Counted from the first letter of the stretch, positions 1 to 8,361 are shown. The stretch is DNA of 36,701 bases from Rugamonas violacea (GCF_016461825.1 NZ_JAEMNU010000152.1:1-36701); one strand, 5' to 3'. A program made the numbers and translations. Notes: generated from the letters alone by a model not told the origin.

Positions 1-71
1 GTGCACTCGCCGTTTTTTTCCTTCACTCATTTGCTGTCATCCTTTCACGGACCACAGCTTAAACCATCGTC

Positions 72-575
72 TCAAATTCGGGATCCACTATACCCCACCG
101 ACGCCGTATCGTCAAAAATCCAGTCGAAGTACGCCATCAGAATACGCGCGAGGCCGAACATGCTGAAGTAGTAACTGCCTTCCCTGACCGCATATTGAGG
201 CCCGAAGGCCCACGTTTCATAATCAAATATACCCCGATCTTCCACCGTAGTGGTCGGGGTATACATGGTTATTTTGAAGTGCTTGCTGCCGTTCGCTAAG
301 TCCTGTGCAGCGTTGAGGGCAGCAGTGATGCCCGGATGCTTCCTCCCCAGCTTCTTCAATGCATGTCTCGGCCTTCCTGCATTCTTGCGCAACCAGTCAT
401 GTGCCAGATGCCGGGCAGTAACGATGAAATTGAACGCTGCGTAATCCTGTCGCTTCTGACTCTGCTCATCCTCACCGTCACCAGCAGCTTCAAGCGCTTC
501 AAGATCGGACTTCAGCTTTTCGTACACGTCAAAGCAGGTGGACATGCCGAATGTTGGGGATGGAGAAGTTGCCAT
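72..575 (-). CDS. hypothetical protein, 167 aa
   Basis: I do not recognise a family. The protein is soluble, with no signal peptide or membrane segment. It has an acidic segment near residues 25-42 and a basic middle with several Lys/Arg-rich stretches (around residues 60-80). The C-terminus is rich in aromatic residues. The start at 575 is ATG. The gene lies 25 bases downstream of the other small gene (601-864), so the two probably form one transcript. Base composition is visibly less GC-rich than everything right of position 1100, which suggests recent acquisition. A phage or island cargo gene is possible, but nothing in the sequence proves it. Confidence 0.6.
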   Translation of the reverse strand: MATSPSPTFGMSTCFDVYEKLKSDLEALEAAGDGEDEQSQKRQDYAAFNFIVTARHLAHDWLRKNAGRPRHALKKLGRKHPGITAALNAAQDLANGSKHFKITMYTPTTTVEDRGIFDYETWAFGPQYAVREGSYYFSMFGLARILMAYFDWIFDDTASVGYSGSRI

Positions 576-600
576 GATCCGGGGAGGTCGTTGAGGTGGT

Positions 601-864
601 TCAGTGTAGACGGGAACGATACTGAAGCAAAGCCGGTTTAAGCGCTCCTATCGCATTATGGACGCTGGGCTTGCTGGTCTTCTTCCCTCCCCCAGCCATG
701 ATGCCAGCCAGTGTACGTTGATCCCAGAAGTCATCAATGCCGTCCAGCAGTTTGTAAATATCCGGCGCATCCAGACCATCACACGCTACCGACCTGACTA
801 ACTCGCTAAAGTCATTCAGTGCAGAGAACAGCCTGTCTTCTTCCTGTCGCAAAGCATCCGTCAT
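601..864 (-). CDS. hypothetical protein, about 87 aa
   Basis: Small acidic N-terminal half (start MTDALRQEED) and a basic C-terminal half containing GGGKKTSKPS. I recognise no family. The frame stays open back to a TTG at 873. I prefer the ATG at 864 because a GGAGG motif lies just before it, although its two-base spacing is unusually short, so the TTG start cannot be excluded. It lies directly upstream of the 167-aa unknown gene on the same strand and shares its lower GC content. Both sit between the window start and the 3' end of tRNA-Pro, a common insertion position for mobile elements. Confidence 0.5.
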   Translation of the reverse strand: MTDALRQEEDRLFSALNDFSELVRSVACDGLDAPDIYKLLDGIDDFWDQRTLAGIMAGGGKKTSKPSVHNAIGALKPALLQYRSRLH

Positions 865-950
865 TGCCTCCAAGTGGCATCCATTCCCAATTTATCCAAT
901 GGCGCATGATATTTTTGGGTGCAGGCATGGTGCACAGACCCTGAAAAGAA

Positions 951-986
951 AAAAGACCTACGAGCCGGAGCTAACGTAAGTCTTTT
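951..986 (-). terminator. Rho-independent terminator of tRNA-Pro
   Basis: Read on the minus strand, AAAAGAC (986-980) pairs with GTCTTTT (957-951) around a GC-containing loop. The stem is followed by a T-rich run (complement of 941-954). It starts about 20 bases after the tRNA 3' end, where a tRNA terminator is expected. Confidence 0.75.
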
Positions 987-1004
987 ATCTCATTCAACAT
1001 TCTT

Positions 1005-1081
1005 TGGTCGGGACGGAGTGATTCGAACACTCGACCCCTTGCACCCCATGCAAGTACGCTACCAGGCTGCGCTACGCCCCG
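1005..1081 (-). tRNA. tRNA-Pro (anticodon GGG), CCA encoded
   Basis: On the minus strand the acceptor stem CGGGGCG (1081-1075) pairs with the complementary 3' strand at 1015-1009. The anticodon stem CTTGC/GCAAG encloses the loop ATGGGGT, giving anticodon GGG (proline). The T-arm carries TTCGAAT. The 3' CCA is encoded (TGG at 1005-1007 on the plus strand). Length is 77 bases, with no mismatch in the acceptor stem. An apparent reading frame from 919 across this gene is spurious. The lower-GC unknown genes lie on its 3' side, typical of an integration site. Confidence 0.95.
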
Positions 1082-1092
1082 ACGAGGCTCGA

Positions 1093-1121
1093 ATTATAGC
1101 AGCACGTTTGCGTATTTACCA
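1093..1121 (-). promoter_or_regulatory. promoter of tRNA-Pro
   Basis: Minus-strand TATAAT (1098-1093) is a perfect -10. A weak -35 TGGTAA (1121-1116) lies 17 bases upstream. Transcription would start about 5 bases before the mature tRNA 5' end, as usual for tRNA genes. Confidence 0.65.
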
Positions 1122-1236
1122 TGCTTGCTCACATACTTCGATAAATTATCATCGAGACAACAGATTGCGCGCGCGCCGATTGAAGTGGCCCGCCCGGCGC
1201 GGTAACATCGTCGGACCCACCCATCGAAAGCGCGCC

Positions 1237-2097
1237 ATGCCGCCTGTGCCCGATTCCATCCTGCTCGAACACGCCGCCACCCTGATCGGCCAGGCCGACG
1301 CGCTGGTCGTGGCCGCCGGCGCCGGCATGGGGGTCGACTCCGGCCTGCCCGACTTTCGCAGCAACGAGGGCTTCTGGCGCAGCTATCCGGCGCTCGGCCG
1401 CGCCCAGATGGAGTTCAGCCGCATCGCCTCGCCGCAAGCCTTCCGCACCGATCCGGCGCTGGCCTGGGGCTTCTACGGCCACCGCCTCGGCCTGTACCGC
1501 GCCACCACGCCGCACGCCGGCTTCGGCCTGCTCAAGCGCTGGGGCGAGCGCATGCCGCTCGGCTACGGCGTCTTCACCAGCAATGTCGACGGCCACTTCC
1601 AAAAGGCCGGCTTCGACCCGCTGCGCGTCTACGAATGCCACGGCACCATCCATCAGTTGCAATGCCTGACGCCGTGCAGCGGCGACATCTGGAGCGCGGC
1701 CGACTTCGTGCCCGAGGTGGACGTGGAAAACTGCCGTCTGCTCAATCCGGCGCCGCGCTGCCCCGACTGCGGTGGTCTGGCGCGCCCCAACGTCCTGATG
1801 TTCGGCGACTGGGACTGGAACCAGGCGCACTCCCAGGTGCAGCAGCAACGCCTGCTCGGTTGGCTGGCCGCCGCCAGCCGGCCGCTGGTGATCGAGCTGG
1901 GCGCCGGCACGGCGATCGCCTCGGTGCGCGACTTCAGCGAGCGCGTGCTGGAGCTGGACGGCGGCCGCCTGATCCGCATCAATCCGCGCGAGGCGGCGGT
2001 GCTCAGCGCGCGCGACGTCGGCCTGGCGATGGGCTCGGCGGCGGCGCTGGCCGCCATCGACGCTCTGCTGCAGACTTCGAACAGCGCCAACGCCTGA
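1237..2097 (+). CDS. SIR2-family NAD-dependent deacylase-like protein
   Basis: A 286-aa sirtuin-fold protein. The NAD-binding GAG motif is at residues 28-30, followed by SGLPDFR (35-41). TSNVDGH at 114-120 supplies the conserved Asn and Asp, and H135 (in CHG) is the predicted catalytic histidine. Four zinc-ligand cysteines are at C143, C147, C175 and C178. Known family members use NAD to remove acyl groups from protein lysines. The usual TQN is TSN here and the first motif reads GAGMGVDSG, so this is a divergent subgroup whose activity is not certain. I chose the ATG at 1237 because the open frame upstream (from 919) crosses the tRNA gene. The gene converges on the FAH gene with 18 bases between stops and no clear terminator. 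Confidence 0.85.
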   Translation: MPPVPDSILLEHAATLIGQADALVVAAGAGMGVDSGLPDFRSNEGFWRSYPALGRAQMEFSRIASPQAFRTDPALAWGFYGHRLGLYRATTPHAGFGLLKRWGERMPLGYGVFTSNVDGHFQKAGFDPLRVYECHGTIHQLQCLTPCSGDIWSAADFVPEVDVENCRLLNPAPRCPDCGGLARPNVLMFGDWDWNQAHSQVQQQRLLGWLAAASRPLVIELGAGTAIASVRDFSERVLELDGGRLIRINPREAAVLSARDVGLAMGSAAALAAIDALLQTSNSANA

Positions 2098-2115
2098 CGT
2101 TTTTCCGCGTTTGAT

Positions 2116-2823
2116 TTATACCATTTGCACGGCCAGCTGCGGCAGGCCGGCGACGCGGCCGACCAGGGTCTGGCCGCGCTGCACGGCGCCGACGCCTTCG
2201 GGCGTGCCGCTGAAGATCAAATCGCCCGGCTGCAAGGTGAACATGCTCGACAAATTGGCGATGATCTCGCCGACCGACCAGATCAAGTGAGCGATGGTGC
2301 TGTCCTGTTTGCGCGTACCGTCCAGGTCGAGGGTGATGCCGGCGTGGCCGATGTCGCCGGCCTGCGCCGCCGGCACGATCAGGCCGATCGGCGCCGAGTA
2401 GTCGAAGGCCTTGCCGATCTCCCAGGGGCGGCCGGCGTCGCGCATCTTGAATTGCAGGTCGCGCCGCGTCATGTCCAGCCCGACGGCGTAGCCGAAGATG
2501 TGGCCGGCCGCGTCGGCCACGGCGATGTCGCGGCCGCCCTTGCCGATGGCGACCACCAGCTCACACTCGTAGTGCAGATTGGCGGTGGCCGGCGGATACG
2601 GCAGCGCGCCCACCTGGCCCGGCGCGACGGCGACGACGGCGGCGTTGTCGTTCGGTTTGCAGAAGAAGAACGGCGCTTCGCGCTCGGGGTCGAAGCCCAT
2701 CTCGCGGGCGTGGGCGGCGTAGTTGCGGCCGACGCAGTAGAGCCGGCGCACCGGGAAGCGGGCGTCGCTGCCGGCCACCGGCAGGCCGACGATGTCGTGG
2801 GGAGGGAATACGTAGTTGCTCAT
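2116..2823 (-). CDS. fumarylacetoacetate hydrolase (FAH) family protein
   Basis: A 235-aa protein with the short FAH-fold catalytic domain. YCVGRNY (29-35) opens the domain, an ExE metal-binding pair sits in YECELVVAIG, and a further acidic ligand in GLDMTRRD. The C-terminal signature FSGTPEGVG closes it. Length and motifs match the single-domain group that includes fumarylpyruvate hydrolases and acylpyruvases, which cleave C-C bonds in 2,4-diketo acids using a divalent metal. The substrate cannot be read from the sequence. It follows the TetR gene by 51 bases on the same strand and may share its transcript, but a functional link to efflux is not evident. Confidence 0.85.
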   Translation of the reverse strand: MSNYVFPPHDIVGLPVAGSDARFPVRRLYCVGRNYAAHAREMGFDPEREAPFFFCKPNDNAAVVAVAPGQVGALPYPPATANLHYECELVVAIGKGGRDIAVADAAGHIFGYAVGLDMTRRDLQFKMRDAGRPWEIGKAFDYSAPIGLIVPAAQAGDIGHAGITLDLDGTRKQDSTIAHLIWSVGEIIANLSSMFTLQPGDLIFSGTPEGVGAVQRGQTLVGRVAGLPQLAVQMV

Positions 2824-2874
2824 GGCGCGCCCAATGCGGATTGGAGGAACGCCAATTCTACAATGGCGCGCGGC

Positions 2875-3486
2875 CTAAGTGAGGCAGAGGGCGCGCATCG
2901 CCACGACGAAGCTGGCCACCAACGCGGCTTCGTCCAGCCCGGGATTGTGCAGCGCGCGCAGCGACAGCCCCTGAAACAGGGCGACGATGGCCTCGATGCG
3001 GCCGTCGACGGTGAAGTCGTCGTGGGCCAGGCCCTTGCGCTCGCGCGCCAACTGGAACAGGGTGCGGAAGCGCAGGCGCGCGCGCAGGTCGGCGTCGACC
3101 ACGGCGGCGGCGATCTTCGGGTTGCGCGCCGCCTCGGCGCAGACTTCCATCCACAGGCGCCACAAGGCCGGGTCGAGGTTTTCCTTGACCGACTTGGCGG
3201 CGTCGTCGAGCATGGCCTGCAGCGGATCGTCATTCTTTTCCAGTTCGAGCAGTTCGGCCATGATGCGCTCGACGTCCTGCTCGACGAAGGCCATGATGAT
3301 GGCGTCCTTGTTGTCGAAGTAATTGTAGATGTGGCCGGCGCTCATGCCGGCGGCCTTGGAGATCTCGGCCATGCTGGCGCCATGAAAGCCGCTGCGGCTG
3401 AAGCACAACGTCGCCGCGTCGAGCACCTGCTTGCGCCGGTGCTGCGCCCGTTCCGGGTCGCTACGTCGTTTTTCGGTGGGGTGCAT
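2875..3486 (-). CDS. TetR/AcrR-family transcriptional regulator
   Basis: A 203-aa protein with the classic N-terminal TetR helix-turn-helix. The basic N-terminus is followed by VLDAATLCFSRSGF and the recognition segment SMAEISKAAGMS, then HIYNYFDNKD (around residues 20-62). The C-terminal two thirds is the helical ligand and dimerisation domain. It sits just downstream of the RND efflux operon on the same strand. The usual arrangement of such pairs, plus a TetR-type palindrome in the efflux promoter (9624-9643), makes it the likely repressor of that operon. It has its own promoter candidate with a perfect TTGACA. The palindrome over that promoter differs in sequence from the efflux operator, so simple autoregulation through one shared site is doubtful. 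Confidence 0.88.
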   Translation of the reverse strand: MHPTEKRRSDPERAQHRRKQVLDAATLCFSRSGFHGASMAEISKAAGMSAGHIYNYFDNKDAIIMAFVEQDVERIMAELLELEKNDDPLQAMLDDAAKSVKENLDPALWRLWMEVCAEAARNPKIAAAVVDADLRARLRFRTLFQLARERKGLAHDDFTVDGRIEAIVALFQGLSLRALHNPGLDEAALVASFVVAMRALCLT

Positions 3487-3524
3487 ACGCTATCCTTGGG
3501 TGAGAAAACCTGCCTGGGGGCGGT

Positions 3525-3553
3525 ACTGTGAACATGCCGGCGCGATTTGTCAA
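3525..3553 (-). promoter_or_regulatory. tetR promoter with palindrome over the -35
   Basis: Minus-strand TTGACA (3553-3548) is a perfect -35, with a weak CACAGT -10 (3530-3525) at 17 bases. The -35 lies inside a perfect 9-bp inverted repeat (CCGGCGCGA at 3537-3545, TCGCGCCGG at 3556-3564) with a 10-base spacer. A protein bound there would block the promoter. Confidence 0.5.
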
Positions 3554-3658
3554 TTTCGCGCCGGCCGGCGCGGACGAAAATCATACACTGCGGACGCCGC
3601 CCGCCCTTGCCGGCGCCTCTAAAAACCTGTGGTTCCACATCGGCGAAGCGCCGCGCGG

Positions 3659-3718
3659 GCGGGAATCCATGCACCGCATACGACTTGGCGCGGCATGGGT
3701 TCCCGCTTTCGCGGGAAC
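3659..3718. repeat. REP-like composite hairpin
   Basis: GCGGGAATCCATGC (3659-3672) is the inverted copy, 13 of 14 bases, of GCATGGGTTCCCGC (3693-3706). The end of the second arm also pairs perfectly with GCGGGAAC (3711-3718) over a TTTC loop. Three arms with two mutually exclusive hairpins resemble the dispersed palindromic elements common in betaproteobacterial intergenic DNA. It lies between the efflux channel gene and tetR, and lacks the T-tract of a terminator. Confidence 0.6.
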
Positions 3719-3753
3719 GACGAGTGGGCGGCTTTTCGAAGGTCGCTTGCCGC

Positions 3754-3781
3754 AGGCGTCAGGTTTCAGGCGTCAGGTTTC
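3754..3781. repeat. 14-bp tandem duplication
   Basis: AGGCGTCAGGTTTC occurs twice head to tail (3754-3767 and 3768-3781). The second copy runs into the stop codon of the outer-membrane channel gene (TGA, 3782-3780). It is probably a replication-slippage duplication with no effect on the protein. Confidence 0.8.
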
Positions 3782-5198
3782 AGTCGTCCGGCTGCCAGCC
3801 GCCGCCCAGCACCTTGTACAAGGTGACGGCGTTGCTGGCCTGGCTCAGACGCGCGCTGATCAGGCCCTGCTGGGCGCTGTATAGCGCGCGCTGCGACACC
3901 AGCGCGTTCAGATAGGACTCGGCGCCCTTCTGGTAGCGCGCCTCGTGGATGCGGAAGCTTTTGGCCGAGGCCTCGGCCAGCGCCTGCTGCGAGGCCAGCC
4001 GCTCGTCCAGCGTGCCGCGCTGGGCCAGCGCGTCGGCCACCTCGCGGAAGGCGCTCTGGATCGACTTCTCGTAGCGCGCCACGGCGATGTCGCGCTCGGT
4101 CTTGGCGATGTTCAGGTTGGCGCGGTTGACGCCGCCGTCGAAGATCGGCAGGTTGATCTGCGGCAGGAAGCTCCAGGTCGACGAGCCGCCCTTGAACAGG
4201 CCGGACAGGCTGCTGCTGGCGCTGCCCGCCGACGCCGTCAGCGAGATGCTGGGGAAGAAGGCGGCGCGCGCGGCGCCGATGTTGGCGTTGGCGGCGCGCA
4301 GCGTGCGCTCGGCTTCGAGCACGTCGGGGCGCTGCTGCAGCACCGCCGACGGCAGCTCGGCCGGAATCGCCGCCAGCTTGCTGACGGCGCCGAACTCGCC
4401 GCTCGGCAGCAGCGCGGCCGGCACCGCGCCGCCCACCAGCAGGGTCAGCGCGTTCTGGTCCAGCGCCACCTGGGCGGTGTAGACGGCCATGTCGTTGCGC
4501 GCCGCCTCGACGCTGCTCTGCGCCTCGTACATGTCCAGGCCGGAGGTGACGCCGGCGTCGAAGCGCCGCTTGCTCAACTCAAAGCTGATCTGCTGGCTCT
4601 TCAAGGTGTCGGCCGCCAAACCCAGCCGCTGCTGGTCGGCGATCAGGGTCAGGTAGGCGTTGGCCACCTCGGCCACCAGGCTGATTTGCTGGGCGCGCCG
4701 GGCCTCCTCGGTGCCGAGGTACTGCTGCAAACCGGCCTCGGACAGGCTGCGCAGCTTGCCGAAGAAGTCCAGCTCGTAGGCCGCCACGCCCAGGCCGCCG
4801 CTGTACTGGCGGCTGACGGCCGCTTCGCCGTCGGGCCGCATGCTGCCCGGCGTGCGCGTGGCGTTCTGGCTGACCGTGGCCGAGACCTTGGGCAGCAGCG
4901 CGGCCTGCTCGATGCCGTACTGGGCGCGCGCCTTCTCGATGTTCAGCGCGGAGACGCGCAGGTCACGGTTGTTGGCCAGCGCCAGCGCGATCACCTGGCG
5001 TAGGCGCTCGTCGGCGAAGTAGTCGCGCCAGGCGATGTCGGCCACCTTGCGTTGTTCGGCGGCGGCCGGCGCCGGCTTGTAGGCGTCGCCCGTCGGCCAG
5101 CCGGCGGCGACCGGCGCGGCCGGCTGCTGGTACACCGGCGCCAGGCTGCAACCGGCCAACAGGGCCAGCGCGGCGAGGGTGAGTAGAGTTTTTTTCAT
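3780..5198 (-). CDS. RND efflux outer membrane channel lipoprotein (OprM/NodT family)
   Basis: A 472-aa outer membrane factor of the OprM/NodT type, the exit duct of the tripartite pump. The lipoprotein signal peptide ends at the lipobox LLAGC (C17). The rest shows the family's duplicated coiled-coil/beta-barrel pattern, with segments such as NNRDLRVSALNIEKARAQYG and the second-repeat equivalent around RPDVLEAERTLRAANANIGAAR. The length is normal. The open frame continues upstream inside the pump gene, but the ATG at 5198 gives the signal peptide and leaves one base after the pump stop codon (5200-5202), so translation is coupled. It is the third gene of the adaptor-pump-channel operon. Confidence 0.92.
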   Translation of the reverse strand: MKKTLLTLAALALLAGCSLAPVYQQPAAPVAAGWPTGDAYKPAPAAAEQRKVADIAWRDYFADERLRQVIALALANNRDLRVSALNIEKARAQYGIEQAALLPKVSATVSQNATRTPGSMRPDGEAAVSRQYSGGLGVAAYELDFFGKLRSLSEAGLQQYLGTEEARRAQQISLVAEVANAYLTLIADQQRLGLAADTLKSQQISFELSKRRFDAGVTSGLDMYEAQSSVEAARNDMAVYTAQVALDQNALTLLVGGAVPAALLPSGEFGAVSKLAAIPAELPSAVLQQRPDVLEAERTLRAANANIGAARAAFFPSISLTASAGSASSSLSGLFKGGSSTWSFLPQINLPIFDGGVNRANLNIAKTERDIAVARYEKSIQSAFREVADALAQRGTLDERLASQQALAEASAKSFRIHEARYQKGAESYLNALVSQRALYSAQQGLISARLSQASNAVTLYKVLGGGWQPDD

Positions 5199-5199
5199 G

Positions 5200-8100
5200 T
5201 TAGTTCGCTTCCACAATTGCGGCGTCGTGCGGCTTGGCGGCGGCCGGCTTCTTGGCGAAGAAGCCGCGCACCAGCACGAAGAACACCGGTACAAAGAAGA
5301 TGCCCAGGAAGGTCGCCGACAGCATCCCGCCAAGCACGCCGACGCCGATGGCGTTCTGGCTGCCCGAGCCGGCACCGCTGCTGATGGCCAGCGGCAGCAC
5401 GCCGAGGCCGAAGGCGATCGAGGTCATCAGAATCGGCCGCAGACGCAGACGCACGGCGCGCAAGGTCGCTTCTTTCAGCTCGATGCCCTGCTCCTGCAGC
5501 TCCTTGGCGAATTCGACGATCAAAATCGCGTTCTTCGCCGACAGGCCGACCACGGTCAGCAGGCCGACCTGGAAGTAAATGTCGTTCGACAGGTGGAAGC
5601 CCCAGGTGGCCAGCACCGTGCCGAGCACGCCCAGCGGCACAATCATCAGCACCGAGAACGGGATCGACCAGCTTTCATACAGCGCCGCCAGGCAGAGGAA
5701 GACGATCAGCACCGACAGCGCGTACAGCACGGTGGTCTGCGAGCCGGAGTCGCGCTCTTCGACCGACATGCCGGCCCACTCGTAGCCGATACCGGCCGGC
5801 AGCTTGGCCGCCATCTTCTCCATTTCGGCCATGGCCACGCCCGAGCTTTGGCCCGGCGCCGGCATGCCCATCACCTCGACCGCCGACAGGCCGTTGTAGC
5901 GTTCCAGACGCGGCGAGGCGAAGATCCACTGGCCGCTGCTGAAGGCGGAGAACGGCACCATCTCGCCGCTGGCGTTGCGCACCGCCCATTTGTCCAGGTC
6001 CTCGGGCACCATGCGCGCATGCGCCTCGCCCTGCAGGAACACCTTCTTGACGCGGCCGCGGTCGACGAAGTCGTTGACGTAGGCGCTACCCCAGGCGGTG
6101 CTGAGCACCTTGTTGATCTCGCCGATGTCCAGGCCCAGCGCGGCGGCCTTCTGTTGGTCGACGGTGATCTTGTACTGCGGCGTGTCTTCCTGGCCGTTGG
6201 GGCGCACCGCCATCAGCAGCGGGTTTTGCGCCGCCATGCCGAGCAGTTGGTTGCGCGCCGCCATCAGCGCCTCGTGTCCCAGGCCGGCCTGGTCCTGCAG
6301 TTGCAGGTCGAAGCCGCTGGCGTTGCCCAGTTCCAGCACCGCCGGCGGGGCGAAGGCGAACACCATCGCGTCCTTGATCTGCGAGAAGGCGCCCATGGCG
6401 CGGCCGGCCACGGCCTGCGCGTGCATCTCCGCAGGTTTGCGTTCGGACCAGTCCTTCAGGCGGACGAAGGCGATGCCGGTGTTCTGGCCGTTGCCGCCGA
6501 AGCTGAAGCCGGCCACCGAGAACACCGATTCAACGGCGGCCTTCTGGTCGACCAGGAAGTGCTTCTCGACCTGTTCGATCACCTTCAAGGTGCGTTCCTG
6601 GGTGGCGCCGGTGGGCAGTTGCACCTGGGCGAACAGGACGCCCTGGTCTTCCTCCGGCAGGAAGGAAGTCGGCAGGCGCATGAACACCAGCGCCAGCACG
6701 CCGAGCAGGATGGCGTACAACACCATCGAACGGCCGCCGCGATTGAGCATGGCGCCGACCCAGCCCTGGTAACGGCTGCTGCTGCGCTCGAAGCTGCGGT
6801 TGAACCAGCCGAAGAAGCCGGTGTCGGCCGCCTTGTGGCCTTTTTCCACCGGCTTGAGGAAGGTGGCGCACAGCGCCGGCGTGAACACCATCGCGACGAT
6901 CACCGACAGCACCATCGCCGAGACGATGGTGATCGAGAACTGGCGGTAGATCACGCCGGTCGAACCGCCGAAGAAGGCCATCGGCACGAACACGGCCGAC
7001 AGCACCATGGCGATGCCGACCAGGGCGCCGGTGATCTGGCTCATCGATTTGCGCGTCGCCTCGACCGGCGACAGGCCTTCCTCGGTCATCACGCGCTCGA
7101 CGTTCTCGACCACCACGATGGCGTCGTCGACCAGCAGGCCGATCGCCAGCACCATGGCGAACATGGTCAGGGTGTTGATCGAATAGCCCAGCGCCGACAG
7201 CACGCCGAAGGTCCCCAGCAGCACCACCGGCACGGCCAGGGTGGGAATCAGGGTGGCGCGGAAGTTTTGCAGGAACAGGTACATCACCAGGAACACCAGC
7301 ACCACCGCCTCGATCAGGGTCTTGACCACCTCCTCGATGGACAGCTTGACGAAGGGCGTGGTGTCGAAGGCGATCTCCGCCTTCATGCCGGACGGGAACT
7401 GCTTGCTCAGTTGGCCGACCTTGGCCTTGACGGCGTTGGCGGTGTCGAGCGCGTTGGCGCCGCTCGACAGCTTGACGGCGACGCCGGTGGCGGCGTGGCC
7501 GTTGAAGCGGGCCACCGTGTTGTAGCTCTCGCTGCCCAGCTCCATGCGGGCGACGTCGCGCAGGTGCACGGTGGCGCCGCTGGCGGCGGTCTTCAGCAAA
7601 ATGGCGCCGAATTGTTCCACCGTTTGCAGCCGGCTCTGCGCCGACACGGTGGCGTTGAGCTGCTGGCCGGCCAGCGCCGGCGTGCCGCCCAGCTCACCGG
7701 CCGAGACCTCGGTGTTCTGCGCGGTGATGGCGCCGGTGACGTCGGCCGGGGTCAGCTGGAAGCTGCGCAGCTTGGCCGGATCGAGCCAGATGCGCATGGC
7801 GTACTGCGAACCGAACAGGGTCACTTCGCCGACCCCCTCGACCCGGCTGAGCGGATCGATCAGGTTGGCGGCGACGTAGTCGTCCAGGTCGGCCTGCTTC
7901 ATGCTGCCGTTCTCGGAGACGAAGCCGTAGACCATCAGGAAGTTCATGGTCGCCTTCGACACCACCAGGCCCTGCTGGGTGACGGCGGCCGGCAGCAGCG
8001 GCGTGGCCAGTTGCAGCTTGTTCTGCACCTGCACCTGGGCGATGTCCGGGTTGGTGCCGTTGTGGAAGGTCAGCGTGATGCTGATGCCGCCGGCCGAATC

Positions 8101-8346
8101 GCTGGTGGAGGACATGTGGCGCAAGCCGTCGATGCCCTTCATCTTCTGTTCGATCACCTGCGTCACCGCGTCTTCGACCGTCTTGGCCGAGGCGCCGGGG
8201 TAGCTGCCGCTGATCGAGATCGACGGCGGCGCGATGCTCGGGTACTGCGCGATCGGCAGGCCGAGGATGGCGATCACGCCGGCGAGCATGATCACAATCG
8301 CGATCACCCATGCGAAGATCGGGCGATCAATGAAAAAACGTGCCAT
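5200..8346 (-). CDS. HAE1-family RND multidrug efflux pump (AcrB/MexB-like)
   Basis: A 1048-aa inner-membrane proton/drug antiporter. It has the typical start MARFFIDRPIFAWV with the first membrane helix, two large periplasmic loops and twelve predicted helices. The proton-relay pair D407-D408 lies in LLVDDAIVVVENVER, at the same numbers as in AcrB, and the relay lysine is in VVGLSAKNAILIVEF. Hydrophobic-substrate (HAE1) pumps of this type expel antibiotics, dyes, detergents and sometimes endogenous metabolites; the substrate here is unknown. A strong ribosome site (AGGAGAA) precedes the ATG. It lies 15 bases after the adaptor gene and one base before the channel gene. Confidence 0.95.
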   Translation of the reverse strand: MARFFIDRPIFAWVIAIVIMLAGVIAILGLPIAQYPSIAPPSISISGSYPGASAKTVEDAVTQVIEQKMKGIDGLRHMSSTSDSAGGISITLTFHNGTNPDIAQVQVQNKLQLATPLLPAAVTQQGLVVSKATMNFLMVYGFVSENGSMKQADLDDYVAANLIDPLSRVEGVGEVTLFGSQYAMRIWLDPAKLRSFQLTPADVTGAITAQNTEVSAGELGGTPALAGQQLNATVSAQSRLQTVEQFGAILLKTAASGATVHLRDVARMELGSESYNTVARFNGHAATGVAVKLSSGANALDTANAVKAKVGQLSKQFPSGMKAEIAFDTTPFVKLSIEEVVKTLIEAVVLVFLVMYLFLQNFRATLIPTLAVPVVLLGTFGVLSALGYSINTLTMFAMVLAIGLLVDDAIVVVENVERVMTEEGLSPVEATRKSMSQITGALVGIAMVLSAVFVPMAFFGGSTGVIYRQFSITIVSAMVLSVIVAMVFTPALCATFLKPVEKGHKAADTGFFGWFNRSFERSSSRYQGWVGAMLNRGGRSMVLYAILLGVLALVFMRLPTSFLPEEDQGVLFAQVQLPTGATQERTLKVIEQVEKHFLVDQKAAVESVFSVAGFSFGGNGQNTGIAFVRLKDWSERKPAEMHAQAVAGRAMGAFSQIKDAMVFAFAPPAVLELGNASGFDLQLQDQAGLGHEALMAARNQLLGMAAQNPLLMAVRPNGQEDTPQYKITVDQQKAAALGLDIGEINKVLSTAWGSAYVNDFVDRGRVKKVFLQGEAHARMVPEDLDKWAVRNASGEMVPFSAFSSGQWIFASPRLERYNGLSAVEVMGMPAPGQSSGVAMAEMEKMAAKLPAGIGYEWAGMSVEERDSGSQTTVLYALSVLIVFLCLAALYESWSIPFSVLMIVPLGVLGTVLATWGFHLSNDIYFQVGLLTVVGLSAKNAILIVEFAKELQEQGIELKEATLRAVRLRLRPILMTSIAFGLGVLPLAISSGAGSGSQNAIGVGVLGGMLSATFLGIFFVPVFFVLVRGFFAKKPAAAKPHDAAIVEAN

Positions 8347-8361
8347 GGCTGTTCTCCTGAA

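Noticed and set aside
251..258. TGGTCGGG, equal to the last 8 bases of tRNA-Pro, as a possible attachment-site copy.
   Set aside because: Only 8 bases match, it lies within a coding frame, and the match is expected by chance over this distance.
919..1236. N-terminal extension of the sirtuin frame.
   Set aside because: It runs straight through the tRNA-Pro gene and its terminator; the ATG at 1237 starts where the sirtuin fold begins.
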